Shown: one piece after another, positions 57,529-64,000 of the stretch
Position numbering within the stretch: the stretch's first letter is position 1
How the letters are laid out: each line of letters opens with the position of its first letter
Assembly (NCBI RefSeq): GCF_040939305.1
Contig: NZ_CP162511.1
Location: forward strand, 1,364,001-1,428,000
Direction: 5' to 3'
Length of the DNA stretch: 64,000 bases
Source of the DNA: Herbiconiux sp. A18JL235
GTDB lineage: Bacteria > Actinomycetota > Actinomycetes > Actinomycetales > Microbacteriaceae
Notes under the pieces: model-generated
Databases searched by the model: none
The model's input: only the letters and a program-made list of their open reading frames with translations
Told to the model about the DNA's origin: nothing
Program-made: the position numbers and the translations under genes

Positions 57529-58907
57529 GCTTCGCCGCGTCCCCACGTGGTGTTGAGGTGCGACTGCGAGTCGCGCTCGAGGTTCAGCGGTCCGTCGATG
57601 GTGTAGTAGCGCTTGCCCGCCACGAGCAGTTCCTCGGCCGGGAACTTCGTGATGACCTCGCAGCCGTCTGCGGTCACGACGACCTCTTCCTCGATGCGGG
57701 CGGCGCCCCATCCGTCGGCCGAGGGCCAGTAGGTCTCGAGCGCGAACACGTTGCCCTCCTGCAGGGTCTCGGGGTGGTCGAGCGAGGTCAGGCGCGAGAA
57801 GATCGGCTTCTCCCAGATGGACAGGCCCACGCCGTGGCCGTACTGGAGGGCGAAGGCCGCCTCCTCGTCGGCGAAGCCGAACTCCTGGGCGGTGGGCCAC
57901 ACCGAGACGATGTCGGCGGTGGTGGCGCCCGGCTTCACCAGGGCGATGGCGCGGTCCATGTACTCGCGGGCGCGGGTGTACGCGTCTCGCTGGGCGGAAC
58001 TCGCCGAGCCGACCGCGAAGGTGCGGTAGTAGCAGGTGCGGTAGCCGTTGAAGGAGTGCAGGATGTCGAAGAACGCCGGGTCGCCGGGGCGGATGAGCCG
58101 GTCGGAGAACACGTGCGGGTGCGGCGAGCAGCGCTCGCCCGAGATCGCGTTGACCCCCTCGACGTACTCGGAGCCGAGGTCGTAGAGGGTCTTCGCGACG
58201 AGACCGACGGCCTCGTTCTCGCGCACGCCGGGGCGGAGGAACCGGTACAGGTCTTCGTAGGCGGCGTCGACCATCGAGGCGGCCTGGGTGAGCAGGCGGA
58301 TCTCGTCGGGCGTCTTCACCCGACGCGCCTCCATGAACACCTGCTGGCCGTCGACGACCTGGATGCCCTCCTGCTGCAGGGCGAACAGGATGGGCAGCTC
58401 GATCACGTCGACGCCGAGCGGCTGGTTCGCCAGCCCGAACTTCTCGAGCTCGCGCTTGATCTTCTTCGCCACCTTCTGCGCGATCTCGGCCTCGGGCGGG
58501 AAGGCTCCGCGGAGGGTGGAGATGCCAGCGCGCGCGCCCGACTCCAGGCGCGGACGCTTGGCGCCCTCGTGCGGGGCGTTGGGGTCGGCGTCCATCTCGG
58601 CGGTCGTCGTGTCGAGCCAGGGGTTGTAGAGCTTGTGGTGCTTCGCCGCCGACCCGAAGTCCCACACCACGGGGTCGGTGTTGCGCGTGAGGAGGGCGAA
58701 ACGGATCAGCTTGTCCATCGCCCAGGTGCCGATGTGCGTGGCACTCATGTACCGGATGTTCGAGAAGTCGAACGCGAGCACCGCACCGAGCTCCGACAGG
58801 TCGAGCTCGGCCTTCAATCGGGCCAGGCGGGCGTCGCGCAGCCGATCCATGTCGACGCGCTCCTCCCAGTCGACGGCGTTGGTCCCGGTCGTTCCGGTGC
58901 TCTTCAT
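57525..58907 (-). CDS. M24 (pita-bread) family protein with altered metal site
   Basis: 460 residues from ATG 58907. An N-terminal creatinase-like domain (residues 1-205) precedes the pita-bread domain. Where metallo-aminopeptidases have D-x10-D, the sequence reads FFDILHSFNGYRTCYYRT, so the second Asp is Cys. YGHGVGLSIWEKP keeps one His but replaces the usual second His with Trp, while the two Glu positions (FALETYW and RIEEEVVV) remain. It is probably not a classic two-metal peptidase. Creatinase and other metal-independent C-N or C-X hydrolases of this fold are alternatives. It diverges from the XRE-cupin regulator and is coupled to copy 3 of the HIBADH family. Confidence 0.85.
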   Translation of the reverse strand: MKSTGTTGTNAVDWEERVDMDRLRDARLARLKAELDLSELGAVLAFDFSNIRYMSATHIGTWAMDKLIRFALLTRNTDPVVWDFGSAAKHHKLYNPWLDTTTAEMDADPNAPHEGAKRPRLESGARAGISTLRGAFPPEAEIAQKVAKKIKRELEKFGLANQPLGVDVIELPILFALQQEGIQVVDGQQVFMEARRVKTPDEIRLLTQAASMVDAAYEDLYRFLRPGVRENEAVGLVAKTLYDLGSEYVEGVNAISGERCSPHPHVFSDRLIRPGDPAFFDILHSFNGYRTCYYRTFAVGSASSAQRDAYTRAREYMDRAIALVKPGATTADIVSVWPTAQEFGFADEEAAFALQYGHGVGLSIWEKPIFSRLTSLDHPETLQEGNVFALETYWPSADGWGAARIEEEVVVTADGCEVITKFPAEELLVAGKRYYTIDGPLNLERDSQSHLNTTWGRGEA

Positions 58908-59078
58908 CGAGTCCTCCTCGTATCGCTGATCTCGCGAGTCATGGTGTCGCCGACGTGCTTGAAACTGCACGGGCGTACAGCATGACTTTACAGCACCCAG
59001 ACCGTACAATGGGAGATCTTCGGTCGGACGTGCAGTGCAGAGCCGCACCACGAGACCATGACTTCCAGGGGAGCCCAG

Positions 59079-59789
59079 ATGCCGGACAGCCTCGGTGAAC
59101 GCCTACGCGAAGCCCGCACCAAGCGCGGACTAAGTCTGCGCAGCGTCGCGCAGTCGCTCGGCGTCTCGGCCTCGCTCATCTCGCAGGTCGAGATCGGCAA
59201 GACGCAGCCCTCGGTGCAGACGCTGTACGCGCTGGCGAGCCATCTCGGCGTCTCGCTCGACGAGCTCGTGGGCCTGCCGGCCGGGCCTGCGCCCGAAGAC
59301 ACGAAGACCCCTGAGATGTTCGGGCACTCGGGGCCCGCGTTGCCCGACGTGCAGCGGGGAGCAGAGAATCCCGTCATCGAGATGGAGAACGGCGTGCGCT
59401 GGGAGCGGCTCGCCGTCGGTGCGGGCGGCCCCGTCGACGCCCTCCTCGTCACTTACGAGCCCGGCGCCGCGAGTTCGGTCGAGGGCAAGCTGATGAGGCA
59501 CGCCGGTGTGGAGTACGCATACCTGCTCGAGGGCGAGCTCACCCTGCACATCGACTTCGACACCCACGTGCTGCAGCCGGGCGACTCGTTGCAGTTCGAC
59601 TCGGTGCGACCCCACCTGTACTCCAACCAGGGCAGCGTTCCGGCGAAGGGTGTGTGGTTCGTCTTCGGGCGGCGTCAGCACAACCAGTCGATGCGGGATG
59701 CACCTGTGGTGTCGAGCGCGGCGGCGGTGGGTTCTGCGTCGGCGCCGGGATCGGCGGTCGACGTGCTCCGCGCAATGGACGGGCTGTAG
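59079..59789 (+). CDS. XRE family regulator with C-terminal cupin domain
   Basis: 236 residues from ATG 59079 with GGGGAG five bases upstream; an ATG at 59058 lacks one. The HTH spans residues 2-60 (LGERLREARTKRGLSLRSVAQSLGVSASLISQVEIGKTQPSVQTLYALASHLGVSLDELV). A cupin_2 barrel follows (EYAYLLEGELTLHIDFDTHVLQPGDSLQFDSVRPHLYSNQG), and the tail is low complexity. This layout is used by PuuR/SutR-type regulators that sense amines or sulfur compounds. It diverges from the M24/HIBADH pair, with repeated TACAGCA motifs between the two starts, and probably controls it. Confidence 0.92.
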   Translation: MPDSLGERLREARTKRGLSLRSVAQSLGVSASLISQVEIGKTQPSVQTLYALASHLGVSLDELVGLPAGPAPEDTKTPEMFGHSGPALPDVQRGAENPVIEMENGVRWERLAVGAGGPVDALLVTYEPGAASSVEGKLMRHAGVEYAYLLEGELTLHIDFDTHVLQPGDSLQFDSVRPHLYSNQGSVPAKGVWFVFGRRQHNQSMRDAPVVSSAAAVGSASAPGSAVDVLRAMDGL

Positions 59790-59879
59790 GGGTTCGGCGG
59801 GGCCGGGTGTCCCGGGGGTTCGGCGGGGCCGGGTGGTCGTGGCCACCTCGGCCCCGCCCCGTCTTGTCGTTCTGTGTTC

Positions 59880-60953
59880 TCAGCTCTTCCTGTGCACCGC
59901 GGGGCGCGCATCCGTCGCCCAGGGGTCGACCAGCGTCTTGATCTGCGTGCTGCGGCCCTCGAGGAGGGGCTGGAGTGCGTCGTCGGCCACGCGGTCGAGC
60001 GGGATGACCTCGCCCGCGATGTCCGACCAGTCGTCGCGGGTGCCGAGCAGACGCACTGCCTCGGGGAAGTCGGTCGAGAAGACGTGCGCGACCGTGCCGA
60101 TGATCGTGTACTCGCTGAGGGTCCACTTTCCGAGGGGCAGGGCCGGCTCGCCGCGCTGGATGCCGACCGGCACGATCGTCGCGCCGGGCTTCGCTGCGTC
60201 GAGCACCGAGGCCAGGCCGGGGCCGGAGCCGCTGACCTCGAAGAACACGTCGACATCCATGCCGAGCTCGTCGAGCTGCTCCGTGAGCGAGGTGGTGCCG
60301 GCCTTCAGCGTCTCCGCCGCGCCGAGGCGCTGAGCGAGCTCGAGACGCTCGTCGTTCAGGTCGACGACGAGCACGCGCGCCCCGGTGGCCGCGGCGGCGA
60401 CGGTGATGAACGCCCCGATGCCGCCGACGCCGACCACCACGGCGTCATCGCCCGCCGACAGTCCGCTGCGCCGCACCGCGTGCACGGCGATCGCCATCGG
60501 CTGGGTGAGCCCGAGGGTGTCGAGGGAGAGACCCGAGTCGGAGACGTCGAGCGTGATCGACGCGGGTGAGACGACGTAGCCCGACAGCCCGCCGTCGTGA
60601 TGGAAGCCGATGGTGGAGTAACTGCGGCACAGGTTGGTGCGGCCTTGGCGGCACGGCTTGCACTCGCCGCAGGAGATGCCCGCGCCGCTCACCACGGTCG
60701 CGCCGACCGGGGGTGCGGTGACGCCGGGGCCGACGGCCTCGACGACGCCGGCGAACTCGTGGCCGAGCGCGACCGGCGGCTTCGCGAGAGCGAGGTGATG
60801 GCCGAACTCGGTGGCGTCGCTGCCGCAGACGCCGCAGACCGCGACCCTGATGAGCACCTCGCCAGCCCCGGGCGTCGGTGTCGGGTGGTCTTCGATGCGC
60901 AGATCGCCGACGTCGTGCAGCACTGCTGCGCGCACGGTCTTCTCCAGGGTCAC
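59880..60953 (-). CDS. Zinc-dependent alcohol dehydrogenase, 2,3-butanediol dehydrogenase-like
   Basis: 357 residues from GTG 60953, overlapping the Dabb stop codon. The intact catalytic set is VCGVCGSDATEFGHH near residue 40 and GHEFAGVVEAVGPG, plus the structural zinc motif CGECKPCRQGRTNLC. The NAD motif is VVGVGGIGAF. Unlike the dehydrogenases at 26211, 41628 and 63645 it keeps GHE, so it is of a different subgroup, closer to butanediol or sorbitol dehydrogenases. The tail ends in HRKS with an RDDWSDIAGEVIPL segment. It sits downstream of the Dabb gene in one transcript. Confidence 0.92.
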   Translation of the reverse strand: MTLEKTVRAAVLHDVGDLRIEDHPTPTPGAGEVLIRVAVCGVCGSDATEFGHHLALAKPPVALGHEFAGVVEAVGPGVTAPPVGATVVSGAGISCGECKPCRQGRTNLCRSYSTIGFHHDGGLSGYVVSPASITLDVSDSGLSLDTLGLTQPMAIAVHAVRRSGLSAGDDAVVVGVGGIGAFITVAAAATGARVLVVDLNDERLELAQRLGAAETLKAGTTSLTEQLDELGMDVDVFFEVSGSGPGLASVLDAAKPGATIVPVGIQRGEPALPLGKWTLSEYTIIGTVAHVFSTDFPEAVRLLGTRDDWSDIAGEVIPLDRVADDALQPLLEGRSTQIKTLVDPWATDARPAVHRKS

Positions 60954-61261
60954 GCGAAGGCCCCTTCGGTGAGGGGCAGCTGAGCGGCGGAGCGCTCGGA
61001 GATCATGCGGCTGAGGAACTTCTCATAGACCGCGAGGTGGTCGGGGTGGTCGAGGTAGCTGTCGAGCCCTGCCGCATCGTCGAGGATGGCCGCGACGCCG
61101 TAGTCGGCGCCGGCCGGGCGCAAGTGCAGGTTGGGCCCCGCCGTGTAGGACTTGATCTCGGGGATGCCCTTCGCCATCTCGCGGAGGGCATCGGTGAGCC
61201 CGCTCACGTCGGCTTCGGTCACGTCGTCCTTCCAACGGAATGAGGCGATGTGGAGGATCAT
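60950..61261 (-). CDS. Dabb domain protein (dimeric alpha-beta barrel)
   Basis: 103 residues. The stress-responsive A/B-barrel pattern is visible: HIASFRWKDDVTEADVSGLTDALREMAKGIPEIKSYTAGPNLHL, then DYGVAAILDDAAGLDSYLDHPDHLAVYEKFL. Such small dimers bind hydrophobic acids and act as cyclases, decarboxylases or isomerases in aromatic and polyketide metabolism. It is co-transcribed with the dehydrogenase at 59880 and diverges from the ketopantoate-reductase-like gene. Confidence 0.88.
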   Translation of the reverse strand: MILHIASFRWKDDVTEADVSGLTDALREMAKGIPEIKSYTAGPNLHLRPAGADYGVAAILDDAAGLDSYLDHPDHLAVYEKFLSRMISERSAAQLPLTEGAFA

Positions 61262-61321
61262 CGGTTTCCTGCTCTCTTCGTCGAGGTCTGCTTATCGGCC
61301 GAGTGTCCTGATCGACACCGT

Positions 61322-61346
61322 GTCCAGTATCAATTTACACTTGGAC
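61322..61346. promoter_or_regulatory. Imperfect palindrome in the Dabb/reductase divergent region
   Basis: GTCCA(GT) and (ACT)TGGAC arms frame an AT-rich centre over 25 bases between the starts at 61261 and 61440. It contains CCAGTAT, as in the palindrome at 18882-18894. A candidate operator. Confidence 0.35.
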
Positions 61347-61439
61347 TGCGCGATGTCGAGATCATCGGTTCGTATGACAATTCTCGGATGTCGCGCTAGT
61401 CTCACAGTGCCGTCACGCAATACCAAGGGAGGTAGACGG

Positions 61440-62468
61440 ATGAGCGGACCTCGCATCGCTGTTCTGGGGGCAGGCGCCAACGGCGCCTCCATCGGGGCCG
61501 ATCTCACGAACGCCGGTCTCGACGTGGTGCTGATCGAGCAGTGGCCGGCGCATGTCGAGCGGATGCGCGCCGAGGGTGTGCGCATCATCACCCCTGAGAG
61601 CGAACTGCACGTGCGCCCGAGGGTCATCAACCTCTGCGAGGTCGCCGAGCTCCGGCAGTCGTTCGACGTGGTGCTGATGCTCATGAAGGCCTACGACTCC
61701 CGTTGGGCTGCAGAGCTCATCCGCCCCTATCTCGCCGAAGACGGCCTCATGGCCGGGGTGCAGAACGGCATGACCGCCCGCGTCGTCGAAGACGTCGTGG
61801 GTGCGCACCGCACGATCGGAACGGTGATCGAGTGCTCGGCGACGATGAACGAGCCCGGGGTCGTGCATCGGCACACCGGTGTCGATCGCTCATGGTTCGC
61901 TGTGGGTGAGCTGCCCGGCGGGCCCGCGGGGCGCTCCGAGGAGATCGCCGCGCTGTTGCGGCACTCCGGCACCGTGGCGCACTTCGACGACATCGAGGCG
62001 GCGAAGTGGATGAAGCTGGTGAGCAACTCCACGTTGCTCGTCACCTCCGCCATCCTCGGCCTCCCCATGCTCGACGCCCTGCACACCCCGGGTTACCGGG
62101 AGCTCATGGTGGCGGCGGGCAACGAGGCGATCGCCGTGGGTATGGCCCTCGGTCACCCTGTGCTCCCCATCTTCGGTCTCACCGCCGACGAGATCTCCGA
62201 CCCCGATCGGGTGGTCGAGATCATGACCGACAAGCTTTTCGCGGGCTTCGTCGTTCCCGGTGCGACCACGACCGTGCTGCAGGACTGGGAGAAGGGCCGC
62301 CACAGCGAGGTCGATGACCTCAACGGACACGTGCTCGAGGTCGGGCGTCGCCTCGGCGTGCCGACCCCGGTGAATGCTGCCGTGGTGGAGGTCGCGCACC
62401 GCATCGAACGGGGCGAGGCGCGCCCCGAACCCGGGCATCTGGCGGAGCTGTCTCGAGCCATCGCGTGA
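61440..62468 (+). CDS. Ketopantoate reductase family protein (PanE/ApbA-like)
   Basis: 342 residues with a strong RBS (AAGGGAGG). The Rossmann motif GAGANGASIGADL (residues 9-21) and a helical C-terminal domain with AKWMKLVSNSTLLVTSAI (conserved catalytic Lys near 190) are family marks, and NGMTARVVEDVVG fits the hinge. In this context it is more likely a hydroxyacid/ketoacid reductase of the island than a pantothenate enzyme, since no pan genes are near. The DMT transporter starts inside its stop codon. Confidence 0.88.
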   Translation: MSGPRIAVLGAGANGASIGADLTNAGLDVVLIEQWPAHVERMRAEGVRIITPESELHVRPRVINLCEVAELRQSFDVVLMLMKAYDSRWAAELIRPYLAEDGLMAGVQNGMTARVVEDVVGAHRTIGTVIECSATMNEPGVVHRHTGVDRSWFAVGELPGGPAGRSEEIAALLRHSGTVAHFDDIEAAKWMKLVSNSTLLVTSAILGLPMLDALHTPGYRELMVAAGNEAIAVGMALGHPVLPIFGLTADEISDPDRVVEIMTDKLFAGFVVPGATTTVLQDWEKGRHSEVDDLNGHVLEVGRRLGVPTPVNAAVVEVAHRIERGEARPEPGHLAELSRAIA

Positions 62469-63436
62469 GGTCGCCCGTGCTGGCGACGGCGGCGACCCTC
62501 GCCGCTGGCGCCGCCGTGGCCGTGCAGACCTCGGTGAACGGGCACGTCAGCGTCGACACCGGGTCGCCGGTGCTCGCCACGGCGGTGAACCACGGCTCGG
62601 CGCTCGCGATCGCCCTGATCGTCGCCCTCGCGATGGGCGCCCTCCCTCGCGCGGTGCGGTCGCTGAAAGCGCGGCGGAGCGAGATCAAGCGCTGGTGGTT
62701 CTTCGGTGGTCTCATGGGCTTCGTCGCCGTGCTGGCCATCATCACCGTCACCCCCGAGGTCGGTGTGGTGGCCGTCGGGGTGGCCATCACCCTGGGACAG
62801 CTGATCGGCTCGGTGATCGCCGACTCCTTCAACCTCGGGCCCGGAGGAAAACGCCGCCTGAACCTGCTGCGCACCGTCGGGCTCGGTGTCGCAGTCGTGG
62901 CGGTGCTCGTGGGCGCGATCGGTCGCTTCGACGTGAGCAACGCCCTCGTCATCCCGATCGTCGTGCTGGCGGGTGTCGTCATCGCCATCCAGCAGGCCGC
63001 CAACGGCTGGCTCGTCGTGGTGACGGGCGAGTTCGCGGCGATGTCTGTCATCAACTTCCTCACCTCGGGGGTCTTCGTGGGGTTGGCGCTGGTGGTGTCG
63101 TTGTTCGTGCATCCGATCGACTTCGGGTCGTTGCCGCCGTGGGCTCCGCTCGGCGGGCTGCTCGGCGCGGTGATCGGAGTGGTGACCGCGCTCACCGTGC
63201 GCACCATCGGGGTGCTGAGCGCCATCCTGTGCATCGCCGCCGGCCAGGCCATCGCGTCGGTGCTGCTCGACCTGGTGGTGCCGGTCGACGCCCTCGGGCT
63301 CACGCCCACCGCCGTCGTCGGCGCGGTGCTCGCCGTGGCGGCTGTCGGCATCGCCGGGCTCGGGGCAGCCGCTGCGGCCCGTCGTCGCGGCCCGATCTCA
63401 GACGCCGACGCGACCACGGCGGTGGCTCCCCGATGA
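62465..63436 (+). CDS. DMT superfamily transporter, YdcZ/DUF606-like
   Basis: 323 residues from a GTG overlapping the upstream stop. About ten hydrophobic segments fall into two five-helix halves, each starting with a small-residue glycine/alanine motif (ATAATLAAGAAVAVQTSVNGHV and IPIVVLAGVVIAIQQAANGWLVV). This internal duplication is typical of the DUF606/YdcZ branch of the drug/metabolite transporters. It probably exports a pathway product or imports a related metabolite. A 208-base gap with no convincing gene follows before 63645. Confidence 0.8.
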   Translation: MRSPVLATAATLAAGAAVAVQTSVNGHVSVDTGSPVLATAVNHGSALAIALIVALAMGALPRAVRSLKARRSEIKRWWFFGGLMGFVAVLAIITVTPEVGVVAVGVAITLGQLIGSVIADSFNLGPGGKRRLNLLRTVGLGVAVVAVLVGAIGRFDVSNALVIPIVVLAGVVIAIQQAANGWLVVVTGEFAAMSVINFLTSGVFVGLALVVSLFVHPIDFGSLPPWAPLGGLLGAVIGVVTALTVRTIGVLSAILCIAAGQAIASVLLDLVVPVDALGLTPTAVVGAVLAVAAVGIAGLGAAAAARRRGPISDADATTAVAPR

Positions 63437-63644
63437 CTCGACGGCATGCAGGTGCCGGCTCTCCGCCGACCTCGAGGGCCGGCGGGCGCCGCGGACGGCG
63501 CTCTGACGCCGGCTCCTCGGCGATCGGGTGCCCGAGGCCGGGCCCCAGACGCAGCCGTGGCGCTGCCTTCTCGGCGACGGGTGCTCGGCAGGTCGCCGGA
63601 GCCGCCGCCGTGCAGACACCGCCCGACAGGAACGGAGAGCGCCG

Positions 63645-64000
63645 ATGCCCACACGAGTGACCGCTGCCGTCGCCCATCGCGGCGAGACCGAGCTGAGGGT
63701 CGAGACCATGACGCTGCGTGACCCGGGGGAGCGCGACGTGATGGTCGAGATCGACGCGACGGCGTTCTGCTACAGCGACTGGATCGCCGTGCGGGGCGAT
63801 ACCGGGCTGCCGGGTCTCGTGCCCGATCCCTACCCGGTGGTGCTCGGGCACTCTGCGGTGGCGCGGGTCGTCGAGCGCGGGGCGGCATCGGGCATCGACG
63901 TGGGCGCGCGGGTGATCGTGACGGCGACTCCGGAGTGCCGCGAATGCTTCTGGTGTCGCAGCGGCCGCATCGACCAGTGCGAGAAGCTCTTCGTGCCGGC
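63645..64000 (+). CDS. Zinc-dependent alcohol dehydrogenase, GH[TAS] subfamily, partial (3' end outside window)
   Basis: The first 118 residues from ATG 63645, with a GGAGA RBS nine bases upstream. The catalytic Cys is in FCYSDW near residue 43 and the zinc motif ATPECRECFWCRSGRIDQC near 95. The GHE position reads GHS (VLGHSAVA), as in the relatives at 26211 (GHT) and 41628 (GHA). The Rossmann domain lies outside the window. Three members of this uncommon variant in one island suggest a shared substrate type. Confidence 0.85.
   Translation, partial: MPTRVTAAVAHRGETELRVETMTLRDPGERDVMVEIDATAFCYSDWIAVRGDTGLPGLVPDPYPVVLGHSAVARVVERGAASGIDVGARVIVTATPECRECFWCRSGRIDQCEKLFVP

Noticed and set aside
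63433..63660. Small frame after the DMT transporter starting at an ATGA overlap
   Set aside because: Composition is Arg/Gly/Pro-rich without motifs, and the RBS and ATG at 63645 of the alcohol dehydrogenase fall inside it. I see nothing supportable in 63437-63644.
1..64000. Search for insertion sequences, phage genes, CRISPR arrays and riboswitches
   Set aside because: No transposase, integrase, phage structural gene, spaced direct repeats or recognisable riboswitch core seen.

Overview
The window is GC-rich with almost no non-coding space. Its genes often overlap by four bases (ATGA or GTGA), and GTG starts, candidate leaderless promoters and LAXTG sortase-type tails occur. Together these point to a high-GC actinobacterium, most likely family Microbacteriaceae; the genus cannot be fixed from sequence reading alone. 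I see no insertion sequence, phage gene, CRISPR array or replication origin.

Bases 1-17,300 look like ordinary chromosome. They hold a DUF1206 membrane protein (cut by the window edge), gltX with a translationally coupled FAD oxidoreductase, a DedA protein, a divergent VOC/MarR pair with two operator palindromes, a glycolipid-binding-domain protein, and an exported PAP2-type phosphatase. These are followed by a DUF2000/Lrp divergent pair, tRNA-Gln(CTG) with promoter and terminator, an orphan PAS histidine kinase, an exported CocE-type hydrolase, an HSL-type esterase, a PucR-like regulator, a Nudix hydrolase with a low-complexity insert, and an exported AroQ-gamma chorismate mutase lipoprotein.

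Bases 17,300-64,000 are a catabolic and transport island, apart from a cell-wall-binding repeat protein (24.1-26.2 kb). It contains a TRZ/ATZ-like amidohydrolase, four SDRs, two acyl-CoA-dehydrogenase-fold flavoproteins, an alpha/beta hydrolase and a MarR regulator. A NitT/TauT-type ABC transporter is coupled to a zinc alcohol dehydrogenase, next to a GntR/FCD regulator. A ten-gene run follows (31.97-42.79 kb): SDR, NmrA-like, MBL lactonase-like, two HIBADH-type dehydrogenases, two carboxymuconolactone-decarboxylase-like proteins, a VAO-type and a BBE-type flavoprotein, another SDR and a second zinc alcohol dehydrogenase. Then come a second VAO paralog with a cupin, a flavin reductase fused to a GntR-like HTH+FCD, a HyuA/HyuB pair preceded by a 73-residue zinc ribbon, and a sugar-type ABC system with tandem binding proteins and a frameshifted permease. 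The island closes with a HIBADH/M24 pair, an XRE-cupin regulator, another alcohol dehydrogenase with a Dabb protein, a ketopantoate-reductase-like enzyme, a DMT transporter and the start of another zinc alcohol dehydrogenase.

The strongest unifying signal is an 11-bp palindrome, TTGTC-N-GACAA, at or over promoters in six intergenic regions between 18.9 and 51.4 kb. It fits the FadR-subfamily GntR operator pattern. I infer one GntR/FCD regulon, probably governed by the regulator at 31,049-31,768, for import and stepwise oxidation of an unidentified ring-containing compound. A HyuAB-type carboxylase or amidase/lactamase would act downstream. The substrate is unknown.
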